The position numbers were made by a program, and so were the translations under genes. The notes beneath the pieces are model-generated. The model did no database searches. It was not told where the DNA came from and saw nothing but the letters and a program-made list of their open reading frames with translations. A stretch of 64,000 nt of DNA from Flavobacterium hydatis (GTDB taxonomy: Bacteria > Bacteroidota > Bacteroidia > Flavobacteriales > Flavobacteriaceae): assembly GCF_000737695.1 (NCBI RefSeq), contig NZ_JPRM01000010.1, forward strand, positions 62,001 to 126,000, given 5' to 3'. Shown piece by piece: positions 33,105-42,349 of the stretch. Numbering within the stretch: position 1 is the first letter of the stretch; each line of letters begins with the position of its first letter.

Positions 33105-33335
33105 GATTAAAAGTATATAGTAATTTCTTATACAAATATATGGCTAAAAGACAGTATCTTGTTTTGCATAGTACTAATTATTAACAAAATTTTAACAAAG
33201 TTGAAATTTTATTTCTACAAAAAAGGTGCTGGAAATCAGTGGTAAGTATTGTATTTGTTGAGGTTTTAGGAAAGTAATAACAATTTATTGTGCGTGCATA
33301 GTTTTTTTGTATTTTTACATAAAAAACAAAACGGT

Positions 33336-33788
33336 ATGGCACTTTCAGTTTCTAAACTCAATAAATTTGTATTATTCAAATTACCATCGGCCTTCATTTG
33401 TGGAGTACGAGTAAAAGAAATCGACGATAATAAATGTGTCGTAACGGTAAAACACCGTTGGATAAACCAGAATCCTTTCAATTCAATGTACTTTGCAGTA
33501 CAAGCTATGGCAGCCGAACTTACAACAGGAGCATTGGTAATATCCGGAATCCAGAAAAGCGGACGCAAGATTTCTATGCTTGTGGCTAATAATAAAGGAA
33601 ACTTTACCAAGAAAGCAACTGGGCGTATTACATTTGTATGTAACGATGGTCATTTAATAGCCGAAGCGATACAACGAACAATCGAAACAGGCGAGGGGCA
33701 AACCTTCTGGATGAAATCGATAGGAACCGATGAAAAAGGAATTCAAGTATCCGAAATGGATTTTGAATGGAGCGTACGCGTAAAATAG
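33336..33788 (+). CDS. DUF4442/hotdog-fold thioesterase-like protein
   Basis: From ATG 33336 (MALSVSKLNKF) the protein has 150 residues; an in-frame ATG at 33288 adds a Cys/Phe-rich tail that looks untranslated. The hotdog helix and strand pattern is visible in WINQNPFNSMYFAVQAMAAELTTGALVI, the family's NPFxSxYFAxQAxAAEL signature, followed by strands at 100-145. These proteins resemble acyl-CoA thioesterases; the substrate is unknown. The gene stands alone and is convergent with a small secreted protein gene. Confidence 0.7.
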   Translation: MALSVSKLNKFVLFKLPSAFICGVRVKEIDDNKCVVTVKHRWINQNPFNSMYFAVQAMAAELTTGALVISGIQKSGRKISMLVANNKGNFTKKATGRITFVCNDGHLIAEAIQRTIETGEGQTFWMKSIGTDEKGIQVSEMDFEWSVRVK

Positions 33789-33840
33789 ACATATTCAAGA
33801 AAGACTACTTCATTCTTTGTAATGAACAAACATAAAAAAA

Positions 33841-33867
33841 TGCCTCAATTTCTTGAGGCATTTTTTT
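33841..33867. terminator. Bidirectional terminator
   Basis: TGCCTCAA (33841-33848) pairs with TTGAGGCA (33853-33860) around a TTTC loop, with A run before and T run after, between convergent genes at 33788 and 33886. Confidence 0.85.
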
Positions 33868-33885
33868 ATGGAATACAAAGAAGTA

Positions 33886-34098
33886 TTATTTCTTAGCGCA
33901 ACATTTTTTGGCATCTTTACCAGCCATGTCTTTATCGCATTTTTTTCCTTCGGCTTTGCATTTAGCTTTACATTTTTCAATATCAGCTTTGCTCATTGTT
34001 TTCGAAGTAGTTTCTTTTTTAGCAGTTGGTTTAGCTTCTTGAGCACTTACACCAATTGAGAATAAGGCAATGGTTAGAACAGTGATTACTTTTGTCAT
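33886..34098 (-). CDS. Small secreted Lys/Cys-rich protein
   Basis: A 70-residue protein with signal peptide (MTKVITVLTIALFSIGVSAQ). The mature 50 residues are rich in lysine and hold five cysteines (EKCKAKCKAEGKKCD and KKCCAKK). The composition suggests metal binding or a basic periplasmic peptide; I do not know a named family with proven function. It stands alone with its own terminator. Confidence 0.65.
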   Translation of the reverse strand: MTKVITVLTIALFSIGVSAQEAKPTAKKETTSKTMSKADIEKCKAKCKAEGKKCDKDMAGKDAKKCCAKK

Positions 34099-34253
34099 TT
34101 TGTTTAGTTTTTTTGAATGTTGATGATTTCATTTTTAGATAGTTCTAAAAAGATGAATCAAATATAATATGAATTACTCTTTGTAAGAATAAGAGTAATG
34201 TTAATGTTTTTGTAAAAAAAGGAAGGTTCTTAGTTAAGGTTCAAAGGTTTCCT

Positions 34254-34403
34254 GTAGAGACGCACCGCAGTGCGTCTACATAATATAGGTTTACGCATAA
34301 AGTAACCCCAATCTTGTCTTTCTGAGGAACGAAGAATCTCCGCTAGGAGCTCGACTAAGATTATACGCGTGTATCTTTGTCAAAGTTCAAAACTTTGACA
34401 AAG
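34254..34403. repeat. REP-like palindromes in the gap 34099-34424
   Basis: Two hairpins are present. One has arms GTAGAGACGCAC (34254-34265) and GTGCGTCTAC (34270-34279). The other pairs CTTTGTCAAAGTT (34375-34387) with AACTTTGACAAAG (34391-34403). Both types recur between genes in flavobacteria. No gene is evident in this 326-bp gap. Confidence 0.6.
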
Positions 34404-34424
34404 ATTAAGGAGTTTCTAATAGAG

Positions 34425-35066
34425 TTATTTTACCATAAACGGCAACACTCTATTATGATTTAGCAAATCCTCATCGGATTCACTATAAACTTTTTGCCAA
34501 TCAAAATTCGGAATCTCTATTTTGGTAAGAGCAGTTCCGTCCCAAATTATTTCGAAGCCATTATCTTTTAGTTTTTCGGCTACTTTTTTACCTACCTCTA
34601 TAGTAACCGAATCATCTGAATTGTCGATTTTCTGAAAAGCAATCATTAAGTTTCTGCTTTCAGGATCTATAGCTCTTTCTAAATCCTGTTGGTGGTAAAA
34701 ACAATACCCATCCGATTGTACATTTTGTTTTCTTAATTCTATTTCTACCTCAACAACTTCATATTCACCTTCGCTAGTAGTGTAACCTGCATTATGAAGC
34801 GCAATAATATTTGATTGGCTCAATTCATTAAAAGCTTTTATGAGTCTTTCGGTATCAGTTGGCGATTTCCAATTTTTGCTTGCTTCTTGGTGTTTCTTAA
34901 ATTCGGTATCAATAGTTTTATTAACCCATTTTTCAGAGATATCATCTTCCATCCCTTCATCTTCTACTTGTTCCCAAGTGATATCTTTAATTTCATCAAC
35001 AGGAAAAAATCCCATTTTTATTTGGTTCACTAATGAATCGTATATGTATTCTTGATCTTCGGTCAT
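34425..35066 (-). CDS. Hypothetical protein (DUF6891-like)
   Basis: A 213-residue acidic cytosolic protein. It has TEDQEYIYDSLVNQIKMGFF at the N-terminus, DTERLIKAFNELSQSNIIALHNAGYTTSEG in the middle, and WDGTALTKIEIPNFDW near the end. The central HNAGYT segment recalls DUF6891 proteins, whose function is unknown. It has no signal peptide. A secreted hypothetical gene follows upstream on the same strand with a 45-bp gap, so they may be co-transcribed. Confidence 0.6.
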   Translation of the reverse strand: MTEDQEYIYDSLVNQIKMGFFPVDEIKDITWEQVEDEGMEDDISEKWVNKTIDTEFKKHQEASKNWKSPTDTERLIKAFNELSQSNIIALHNAGYTTSEGEYEVVEVEIELRKQNVQSDGYCFYHQQDLERAIDPESRNLMIAFQKIDNSDDSVTIEVGKKVAEKLKDNGFEIIWDGTALTKIEIPNFDWQKVYSESDEDLLNHNRVLPFMVK

Positions 35067-35111
35067 TATTTTTAAATTTATTTGTTGAGAGAAACTGCTT
35101 TTGATGGGGTA

Positions 35112-36068
35112 TTATAATTTTACTTTAAACTCTTTAGCGGCATTATATTCAGGTTCATAAAGAATAAACTCATTATCTAAGTTTGAAACTGCTGCAATCA
35201 TGATATATTCAGGATTTTTAGGCATCACATTTTCAGGCTTAATATTTTTCTTAAATTCATCAAAAGTAGTATTTGGGTTTTTTGAGATAAAATCATAATA
35301 AGTACTATCTATTCCTCCTGTCCAAAGAAGTGAATTTTGGGCTCTATTGCCATCGTCAGACACTATTAGTTTTTTGTTTTTGTCAAATAATAATATTTTA
35401 ATATTTCCATCATATTTAAAATCATAGAGTTTTTTTAGAATAATCTTATTACTGGCTATTTCTGTAACTTCATATTTTAGATGGTTTAGAACGATAGTTT
35501 TTCCAACATCTTGTTTCGTTAATTTCTGAGTAGAGTAATCAGTCAGAATTGATAATTCATAAGTAATGTCACCTTTTATATTTGCATTATTAGTAAAAGC
35601 AACGGTTTGGTTTTCGATACTTCTGTACTCAAGTTCAGAATTAGAATTTTCTTTTATTTTTCCTCCAATACTATTAGAATTGGAATTTGCCATTTTGATT
35701 TCTTTGCCCTTGGAATCTGTTATTGCACTGTTTTTTCTTTTTAAATTAACGATGCCAAACAATTCTTCCTGATAAGAAGTTGGGAAATCAGAATTTAATA
35801 AAACATTGAGTTGGTTTTTATCTTTTTGTTCTAATGAGATTTTTGCGTTTTTAATAAAAAAATCGATATAAGTAACCAAGGACTCTTTACTATATTTCGA
35901 TTTAATGAAAGTTATATCAGGATTATAGGTGATCGATTTTACTTTTTCGAGAGTAGGATTTTTATAATCTTTATACATTTCGTAGCTAAACCTTAATAAA
36001 TCGTCCTTAGACTGAGAAAATGTATTTAAGCTCAGAAATAATAAAAAGAAAAGTGCAATATGTTTCAT
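35112..36068 (-). CDS. Hypothetical secreted protein
   Basis: A 318-residue protein with a signal peptide (MKHIALFFLLFLSLNTFSQ). The mature part mixes helices (40-130) and beta strands (140-250), with no catalytic motif I recognise. The segment DVGKTIVLNHLKYEVTEIASNKIILKKL looks like a small beta-sandwich. It could act in the periplasm or on the surface. Neighbours are other flavobacterial proteins of unknown function, so context gives no role. Confidence 0.55.
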   Translation of the reverse strand: MKHIALFFLLFLSLNTFSQSKDDLLRFSYEMYKDYKNPTLEKVKSITYNPDITFIKSKYSKESLVTYIDFFIKNAKISLEQKDKNQLNVLLNSDFPTSYQEELFGIVNLKRKNSAITDSKGKEIKMANSNSNSIGGKIKENSNSELEYRSIENQTVAFTNNANIKGDITYELSILTDYSTQKLTKQDVGKTIVLNHLKYEVTEIASNKIILKKLYDFKYDGNIKILLFDKNKKLIVSDDGNRAQNSLLWTGGIDSTYYDFISKNPNTTFDEFKKNIKPENVMPKNPEYIMIAAVSNLDNEFILYEPEYNAAKEFKVKL

Positions 36069-36134
36069 TTTGTTTTTAGTGTTAATATAAGGATTAGGTT
36101 AATTAGTTTTATTTCGGGTAAATGGTTCGTGTAT

Positions 36135-36497
36135 TTAAAAGTCAATTTTGGGAGCTTTTAATCCGCACCAAGTAGTTACATCTTCAGGATCAAATCCGGC
36201 ACAATTATCAATGTCGGCTTTAGGGAAAACAAGCACACTATTATTAGTATCACTTAAGTTAAAGTAATAATTAGTATAATCTTCTCCATATCGCCATACA
36301 TCGCTAGAACCATTATTATGCACGGTTTCATTAAAAGTAAAAATAGAAGATTGCTTCGGGATAAAGTATTCTTTCTCGATAGCAAGCGAAAATATATTTC
36401 CTAAAAGAGGCGTGAAGAATAAAGCAATAAAGAACGAAAACAGAATAATAAGAAATATATTCTTCTTACTTAGAGTCCTTTTTTTATTAATATTCAT
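36135..36497 (-). CDS. Hypothetical membrane-anchored protein
   Basis: A 120-residue protein with a basic N-terminus (NKKRTLSKKN) and a single hydrophobic helix (IFLIILFSFFIALFFTPLLG, about 14-33). The C-terminal 80 residues would lie outside the inner membrane, with two cysteines (NCAGFD and WCGLKAP) that could form a disulfide. No family recognised. Confidence 0.5.
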   Translation of the reverse strand: MNINKKRTLSKKNIFLIILFSFFIALFFTPLLGNIFSLAIEKEYFIPKQSSIFTFNETVHNNGSSDVWRYGEDYTNYYFNLSDTNNSVLVFPKADIDNCAGFDPEDVTTWCGLKAPKIDF

Positions 36498-36541
36498 ATA
36501 AGGTTGTTAGTGTATTCTGTTCAATTAATATCTCTTTGATT

Positions 36542-37423
36542 TTATTTCTCATAAATAGTTTTAGGATAAAAAGCTTTAAAAGCATTGTAAACTCCCTGAT
36601 GTATTACAGTCGAGTGAATTTCGTTTTGGATATAATCATAATATACTTTAGTATTCTTTTCGTCATTTTGCTTTAGCGTTTCGCTTAACGATACAGCAAC
36701 GTCATACATTGTTTTGTCTTCGTCTTTATCACAAGCAGCAATATATACTAGTGCTGGTTTGTTCTCTTTTGCTTTAAGCAATTTAGGAGCTTCGGCTAAT
36801 AATGATTGATCTCCCCACCATAAACTTGGCGCAATGATGATATAATTGTCAAATAGATTTCGGTGTTTTAATAAAATTTCCGTTGCCAAAAGTCCAGCTA
36901 ATGATTCACCGATAACAGTTTTATGATTGCTCGTATTGAATTTTTTATCGATATAAGGTTGTAATTCTTTTTCTAGAAAAGCGATGTATTTATCCGATCC
37001 GCCGTATTGAGGAAAGTTTTGTTTCTTGAATCCCATTTTTTCTACAAAGTCCAAATTAGGAACAGCAAATGTAAAATCACGTCTTCGGTTTGTATTCTCG
37101 ATACCTACAACAATAGATTTCGGGAATCTGGCAATCCACGCTTGGGTATTAAAACGAACGATTCCTGTAATATGAATAAAGTCTTCCTCGACACCACCGT
37201 CTAGGATATATATTACGGGATATTTCACAGTGTCTTTCTCCTTATATCCTTCGGGTAAGTATATGTTTATTGTTCTTGTTTCGCCCAGTTCGGTCGATTT
37301 TAATTTATCTGTAATCCCAAGAACTATCGGTTGACTTTTATCTGTGGTTTGTTTGCTTTTTGTTTGTGCAAAATTAAGGTTGGTAAATAAAAGGAAAATA
37401 AAAAGGTAGAATGTTTTTTTCAT
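36542..37423 (-). CDS. Esterase-D-type alpha/beta hydrolase, secreted
   Basis: A 293-residue protein with signal peptide (to about residue 19). The fold is that of enterochelin-esterase/esterase-D proteins: TRTINIYLPEGY, YPVIYILDGGVEEDF, then the nucleophile GESLAGLLATE, ALVYIAACDKDED for the acid, and His in IHSTVIHQG. In this family the substrates are siderophores or other esters. No iron uptake genes are nearby, so the substrate is open. Confidence 0.8.
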   Translation of the reverse strand: MKKTFYLFIFLLFTNLNFAQTKSKQTTDKSQPIVLGITDKLKSTELGETRTINIYLPEGYKEKDTVKYPVIYILDGGVEEDFIHITGIVRFNTQAWIARFPKSIVVGIENTNRRRDFTFAVPNLDFVEKMGFKKQNFPQYGGSDKYIAFLEKELQPYIDKKFNTSNHKTVIGESLAGLLATEILLKHRNLFDNYIIIAPSLWWGDQSLLAEAPKLLKAKENKPALVYIAACDKDEDKTMYDVAVSLSETLKQNDEKNTKVYYDYIQNEIHSTVIHQGVYNAFKAFYPKTIYEK

Positions 37424-37438
37424 GAAATGGGTAATGTA

Positions 37439-37924
37439 TTATTGGCGTACTATTATTTTATATTTTTCTATTTGGCGGCGATGTCTCAAGACGTGTACAA
37501 TGGCGTGTTCTAAAATTTGTTCGATATCGTAAATTTGCCCCCAGGAAGTGATTAGTTTTTTATTGTTATCAGATTCTTCAAGCTGATTATCATTTATACC
37601 ATTGAGAGAATCAACCATAAAATTAAAAGAATCATTTAAATGATTGTTATAATCTTGTATAGAAGTATGAAATATTTCATCTCTAAAATTTATTGTTTCT
37701 CCTTTAAAACGTCTGATATAAATAGCATAAGCATAACCAGAACAAACAACATGAGATAAAATTGTCTGGATAGATCTGCAACTAGAATCACTTGTTTGAT
37801 TGTCTACAATTTTTATAAGTTCAGTTTCTGATATATCCGAGATCGTATCTTGTAAATCGATAATCGCCCGTTCATACTCGTCAAGCAATGCGCCACTGGC
37901 TCCTTGTCTGTATATTTTTGTCAT
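37439..37924 (-). CDS. DinB-like (DUF/DfsB) metal-binding four-helix protein
   Basis: A 161-residue four-helix protein of the DinB/YfiT-like superfamily. The metal-binding histidines appear as ILSHVVCSGYAYA (mid helix) and EHAIVHVLRHRRQIEKY near the C-terminus, the standard spacing. Such proteins act as thiol S-transferases or have unknown function; this is not the translesion polymerase DinB. It is followed downstream by the esterase and preceded 10 bp upstream by a GNAT gene, so the three may share one transcript. Confidence 0.75.
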   Translation of the reverse strand: MTKIYRQGASGALLDEYERAIIDLQDTISDISETELIKIVDNQTSDSSCRSIQTILSHVVCSGYAYAIYIRRFKGETINFRDEIFHTSIQDYNNHLNDSFNFMVDSLNGINDNQLEESDNNKKLITSWGQIYDIEQILEHAIVHVLRHRRQIEKYKIIVRQ

Positions 37925-37934
37925 ATTAAATTGT

Positions 37935-38615
37935 CTATTTGGATATGTGCCAAAGGCTCATTTTTCGTCTTGTCGTGAATCCTAGTTTCTCATATAGTTT
38001 TATAGCTCCAACGTTACTTTCTACAACATGTAAATAAGGCATTTTGTTCTGGTCAAAAATATTGTTTACCGCGTGAGCAATTAATTGTTTAGCAAATCCT
38101 TGTCCTGTATATTCAGGATGAGTAACAATTGCACTTACCTCGGTAAAATCATTCATTTTCATACGTTCGCCAGTAACTGCAATAAGTTTGTTGTCTTTAA
38201 AAATTCCGAAATAATTACCTAGCAAAGCAGTTTGTCTTTTAAAATAACCAGGCTGAACCAAATTAACCAATTCAAATAAAGCATCAATATGTTCGCTGGT
38301 TTTAAGGGGAATGATTTCTTCTTTTATCTCCACATCTATTCGGCTATTGATAATCATTTGCAAACAGATTAATTCGTTATTCAATTTTAGTTGATTTGAA
38401 AGTTGAGGTTTTTCTCCAACTACAAAAAAGCCATCTGTTAATTTTGAATATTCATCAATAGATTCTGAAATGTTTTCTGGAATTATAAATCCTCCAAAAG
38501 GACAATAATCAGGATTGTAAAATTTGATGTTATTGTAATTTATTGAAAATTCCTGATGCGTTTCGGATAAAGAATACCAAGCAGGATTGTCTAATTTTGT
38601 GTAATCGGTATTCAT
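37935..38615 (-). CDS. GNAT-family N-acetyltransferase
   Basis: A 226-residue GNAT protein with a longer N-terminal part (1-120) that may be a second, degenerate acetyltransferase fold. The catalytic half has LIAVTGERMKMNDFTEVSAIVTHPEYTGQGFAKQLIAHAV, with the acetyl-CoA loop (YTGQGFAKQL), and LHVVESNVGAIKLYEKLGFTTRRKM. The substrate is unknown. It ends 10 bp before the DinB-like gene. Confidence 0.85.
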   Translation of the reverse strand: MNTDYTKLDNPAWYSLSETHQEFSINYNNIKFYNPDYCPFGGFIIPENISESIDEYSKLTDGFFVVGEKPQLSNQLKLNNELICLQMIINSRIDVEIKEEIIPLKTSEHIDALFELVNLVQPGYFKRQTALLGNYFGIFKDNKLIAVTGERMKMNDFTEVSAIVTHPEYTGQGFAKQLIAHAVNNIFDQNKMPYLHVVESNVGAIKLYEKLGFTTRRKMSLWHISK

Positions 38616-38703
38616 ATATTTGATAGTACCAGAATCACTTCGGGCATTTAATATTATGGGTTTGAGTAAAAAATATAATTAATGAGTTTTAGTCATTGTT
38701 GTT

Positions 38704-39336
38704 TTATCTTTTTGTAAAAGCTACTTTTAAACCAAGTAAGATGAAAACAATTCCAGTCATTTTGTTTAATCGGCTTTCGGCATTTTTGTTTTTATTAAAA
38801 AGAGTTGCAACGTTGCTTCCCATTAATGCAAGAAAAGAGCACCATATTAAGGTTATTATAAAGATAATAAAACCTAGTAATAAGTAAGGAACTGGATTGT
38901 TTATCTCGGAGGTTTTTACAAATTGAGGTAAAAAAGCTAAGAAGAAAATGGCAATTTTAGGATTAAGAACATCGCTTAAAAGTGCAGTGAAAAACAATTT
39001 TCTGTTAGCCGTATTCTTAACTTCAATAGATTTTATTTCTGTTTGGTCTGCTTTTGCTGTAAGCGATTTATATCCTAGATAAAATAAATAGGCAGCACCT
39101 AAATATTTAACAATGCTAAATGCCAGAGCTGATTGCGCCAGAATAAGCGAAAGTCCAAATGTAGCAGCAAGCGTATGAACAATTAGCCCTAAACTAACTC
39201 CTAATGCCGAATATAATCCTGCTTTTTTGCCTATCGAAATACTTCTTGTTAATACCATGATAGTGTCAATCCCAGGGGTAATAACTACAATTATTGCTGC
39301 TATTATAAAAGTTCCTAAGCTTTCTATTCCTGTCAT
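38704..39336 (-). CDS. LysE-family amino acid exporter
   Basis: A 210-residue inner-membrane protein with six hydrophobic segments. The LysE/RhtB signature is near the N-terminus: ITPGIDTIMVLTRSISIGKKAGLYSALGVSLG, followed by TFGLSLILAQSALAFSIVKYLGAAYLFYLGYK. It exports amino acids or their analogues by proton exchange. The substrate cannot be told from the sequence. Confidence 0.9.
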   Translation of the reverse strand: MTGIESLGTFIIAAIIVVITPGIDTIMVLTRSISIGKKAGLYSALGVSLGLIVHTLAATFGLSLILAQSALAFSIVKYLGAAYLFYLGYKSLTAKADQTEIKSIEVKNTANRKLFFTALLSDVLNPKIAIFFLAFLPQFVKTSEINNPVPYLLLGFIIFIITLIWCSFLALMGSNVATLFNKNKNAESRLNKMTGIVFILLGLKVAFTKR

Positions 39337-39415
39337 GGCTATCGTTATTTGGTGTTAATAATCGGTTTTGTTACCTACTTAAGTTTTAAGCATTAGCTAA
39401 AATATGATTTATTTA

Positions 39416-39943
39416 TCAAGGAATCAATTTTTTTATTAAATCCAAATCAGCTGGTTTATCGCTCGGAATAGTTACAAAATAGTCTAATTGCCATTGTTGC
39501 GTTTTCTGGGCTTGTTTACTTGTTGTGTTATCCCAAGGCGGATATACACGAATGGCACGTTTGCCTTCTTTCTTATCATCAGATAAAATCCCTTTTTGAT
39601 GCAATACCGATTTAGGAAAGATAAATTGTCCAAAATGAGAATCATTTCTAGTGCTTACAATAAACAAATCGATATCGTCTGTAATCTCAAAAGGGGCAAT
39701 AGGACCTTTCTCGCTTCTTTTCCATAACGTAACAAATTGTCCCACTTTAGTAGGGGTAATTTTAGCCACACGATATACAACGGCCTGTTTGTTAATTTTA
39801 AAAGTATAAGCGCCATAATCGGCACTTTCGGCTTCTGCAATTGGTTGTGTACAATCTAAGTTACACGTATCGTATAATTGTTCTTTTGCTTCAAGCAAAT
39901 CTTTATGAATAGTATTTGCAGACCAAATAGTTGAGGTTTCCAT
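39416..39943 (-). CDS. MepB family protein
   Basis: A 175-residue cytosolic protein that follows the MepB family pattern: YGAYTFKINKQAVVYRVAKITPTKVGQFVTLWKR, GPIAPFEITDDIDLFIV, FGQFIFPKSVLHQKGILS and KRAIRVYPPWD near the C-terminus. The family was named from the staphylococcal mepRAB locus and its role is not settled. It stands alone here. Confidence 0.85.
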   Translation of the reverse strand: METSTIWSANTIHKDLLEAKEQLYDTCNLDCTQPIAEAESADYGAYTFKINKQAVVYRVAKITPTKVGQFVTLWKRSEKGPIAPFEITDDIDLFIVSTRNDSHFGQFIFPKSVLHQKGILSDDKKEGKRAIRVYPPWDNTTSKQAQKTQQWQLDYFVTIPSDKPADLDLIKKLIP

Positions 39944-40072
39944 GTTTTTTTATTGAATTAATCCGTAGGGTAATTGTTTTTAGATGTGTAGAAATATAGT
40001 TTTGAAAATTTAAAAAAGAAGTTTTGCTCAAAACAAACTACATAAACTCTTAATTCCTCAAAATCCTTTTTA

Positions 40073-40148
40073 CCATATAAGTTATATAAGTAAATATAAG
40101 TGTGACTAATCACAATAAAACTTAAATGAACTTATATGACTTACATGG
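40073..40148. repeat. REP-like inverted repeat in the gap 39944-40184
   Basis: Arms at 40073-40091 (CCATATAAGTTATATAAGT) and 40130-40148 pair at 17 of 19 positions. A small inner palindrome TGTGA/TCACA lies at 40101-40114. This AT-rich type recurs between genes in flavobacteria. Confidence 0.55.
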
Positions 40149-40184
40149 TTAATTTTTGTTTGATTTTGAATTTATGTAATTCAA

Positions 40185-41111
40185 TTATTTTTTATTGGTT
40201 TTCAAAATCCAATCAATGCAGTTGTCAATCCATTGTACATCGCTGGTAGGATTGTCCATCCCAAAACCATGACCCCCATTGGCATAAAAGAAAGATTCAA
40301 CTGGAACTTTGTTTTTTTGCAAAGCAGCTATAAACACAAGAGAGTTTTGCACTATAACATCATTATCATCTATGGCATGAGTTATAAATGTAGGAGGAGT
40401 ATTTGACGTTACATGCAATTCATTCGAAAATTCTTTAATTTCTTCGGGAGATGCATCTTTGCCAAGTAAATTATTTCTGGACCCCATATGAGTTAACCCG
40501 TCTGTCATGCTAATAACAGGATAAGTTAGAATCATAAAGTCGGGACGTAAGTTTGTTTTTAGCGGATTATCGATATATGATTTTGTATAATGTGTACCTG
40601 CTGTGGCTGCTAAATGTCCTCCGGCAGAACTACCCTGAATTCCAATTTTGTTTGGATTTATTCCCCATTCCTTGGCATTTTCTCTAACCAACTCGATAGC
40701 ACGTTGGGCATCTTGCAAAGGAACTATTTCTTTGTTTTCGACGTATTTTGTAATTGGTAAACGATATTTTAATACAAAGCCTGCGATTCCGCTTTCGTTT
40801 AGTTTTTTTGCAATAGCATAACCTTCATGATCAATTGCAACTCCCGAATAACCGCCGCCAGGGCAAATAATTACAGCAATTCCTGTAGCTTTATTTTTTT
40901 CGGGAAGAAAAACAGTCAGATCAGGAGTAGCAACTCTGGTAATTACGGTAATTTTTTTAGGATCAGTTCCATAAACCATAATGGAATCTTTTAAGTCTGC
41001 AATGTCTTTTGAGTTGGGAACTTTTCCGTTATATAATGGGATAACTTTTTGTGCGTATTGAGAATTGGACATTCCGATAAGTAAATAAAGAGTTAGAAGT
41101 AATTGTTTCAT
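40185..41111 (-). CDS. Secreted alpha/beta-hydrolase (acetyl-xylan-esterase-like lipase/esterase)
   Basis: A 308-residue protein with signal peptide (to about 20). The oxyanion-hole region VIICPGGGYSGVAIDHEGYAIAKKL, the nucleophile GSSAGGHLAAT, the acid AIDDNDVIV and the His in NGGHGFGMD fit the BD-FAE/acetyl-esterase type of the hormone-sensitive-lipase-like group. It would deacetylate sugars or cleave short-chain esters in the periplasm. No polysaccharide genes are near it. Confidence 0.85.
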   Translation of the reverse strand: MKQLLLTLYLLIGMSNSQYAQKVIPLYNGKVPNSKDIADLKDSIMVYGTDPKKITVITRVATPDLTVFLPEKNKATGIAVIICPGGGYSGVAIDHEGYAIAKKLNESGIAGFVLKYRLPITKYVENKEIVPLQDAQRAIELVRENAKEWGINPNKIGIQGSSAGGHLAATAGTHYTKSYIDNPLKTNLRPDFMILTYPVISMTDGLTHMGSRNNLLGKDASPEEIKEFSNELHVTSNTPPTFITHAIDDNDVIVQNSLVFIAALQKNKVPVESFFYANGGHGFGMDNPTSDVQWIDNCIDWILKTNKK

Positions 41112-41162
41112 GGGATTGCATAATAGAACCCGAAATATAAGGAAAATATAAGAAAGAACAGT

Positions 41163-41693
41163 TTACATTACTACTCGATTCTCTGTTATTGCAAGTTTGT
41201 ATTCTTCGGAGTTGTGAAGTTTTTGAAGATTATCGATTAGATAATCTATTTGAGCAATACCTATTTCTTTATATTTTTTTATGTGTTCCTCGCTTAATTT
41301 TATTTCACGTTGTGCGTCGGCAAAACCTCCAAGAAAACACCAAAGAAAGTAATCATTGTCTTTTTCTTCAAAAACATAATCCCAATCTTTCCAATAAATT
41401 AGTTTTCCTTTTAGTTTTTTGATTTCCAAATAAACAGACTCAATTTTAAAATGCTCGTATTTGATACATGTATATCTATGGTACTTTATTTTTTCGTTTT
41501 CAAGACATTTCTCAATTTCTTCAATCTGGGTTTGATTAAGGTTGTACTCATAAGTAAGTTGTTTTATGAGTTCGTTATCATCAATAAAAGCGGTATATCT
41601 AATGAATTTATCCAGTTTTTCAGCCCATTCTTTAATCGAAAGTTCTTCTCGGGTTATGAGATTTGTGCCTTGAGAATTAATTATAAATATCAT
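41163..41693 (-). CDS. Hypothetical protein
   Basis: A 176-residue cytosolic protein, rich in Lys/Glu and aromatic residues, mostly helical with a conserved-looking core WKDWDYVFEEKDNDYFLWCFLGG. I know no family for it. It precedes by 10 bp a lipoprotein gene on the same strand (its upstream neighbour), so both may be in one transcript. Confidence 0.5.
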   Translation of the reverse strand: MIFIINSQGTNLITREELSIKEWAEKLDKFIRYTAFIDDNELIKQLTYEYNLNQTQIEEIEKCLENEKIKYHRYTCIKYEHFKIESVYLEIKKLKGKLIYWKDWDYVFEEKDNDYFLWCFLGGFADAQREIKLSEEHIKKYKEIGIAQIDYLIDNLQKLHNSEEYKLAITENRVVM

Positions 41694-41703
41694 TTGAGAG
41701 TTT

Positions 41704-42252
41704 TTAATTTCGAATGATTTTTTCGAGTTTTTCTAATTCAGTTTGTAATCCGAATCCATCAGTATCTACTTTAGTACCTAAGAATTGAGAAATCCCACAT
41801 CCAAAACAAACTTTTGCTATTCCAATTATAGAATCATTCTTTTTGAAAATAAATATATCGCGATATTTAGGAATACATGCAGCATATTCATTTCGTAAAG
41901 AATCCTGTTGACTAAAAATATTTTCAACTTCTTTTTTCTTTTCTTTGCTTAGTTCATGTTTTATAAAATGAAACTTTTTTAAGTTTAATTCAAAGTTAGG
42001 TTCTGAAACAGAATCTGGGTAACTGTACATTAAAATTTTATTCAATTTTATTGTATCTTCATTTTTACTTTTTATTCGGATGGGGTCAAAAAAAATGTCT
42101 TCTGAAATGTCTAAATAGTAATGGTCTATTTTATCAGACTCATAGAATTTTTTTAATTCTTTTTTTTGAGCAATATTTTCTTTTGGAATAACTTTCGTTG
42201 AATTGTTACAGCTAATAATAGTTAAGATTAGTAATAGGTAGTATTTCTTCAT
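41704..42252 (-). CDS. Hypothetical lipoprotein
   Basis: Starting at the internal ATG at 42252 (MKKYYLLLILTIISCNNS) gives a clean lipoprotein signal with lipobox Cys at residue 15 and 182 residues; the longer frame to 42282 would add ten residues before it. The mature part is helical with CFGCG near the C-terminus, a pair that could bind metal or form a disulfide. No domain recognised. Confidence 0.55.
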   Translation of the reverse strand: MKKYYLLLILTIISCNNSTKVIPKENIAQKKELKKFYESDKIDHYYLDISEDIFFDPIRIKSKNEDTIKLNKILMYSYPDSVSEPNFELNLKKFHFIKHELSKEKKKEVENIFSQQDSLRNEYAACIPKYRDIFIFKKNDSIIGIAKVCFGCGISQFLGTKVDTDGFGLQTELEKLEKIIRN

Positions 42253-42349
42253 ATCAGCTTTTTGTTGTTTTATTCTAAACAAAAATAGAGATTAAAAAAT
42301 AATCCTACTAGAATTACTATTTCTTTAAAATGGATATTTGTAAAAAAAC

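Noticed and set aside
37439..37924. Translesion polymerase DinB
   Set aside because: The DinB-like family here is the four-helix metal-binding fold, not the Y-family polymerase; only the name is shared.
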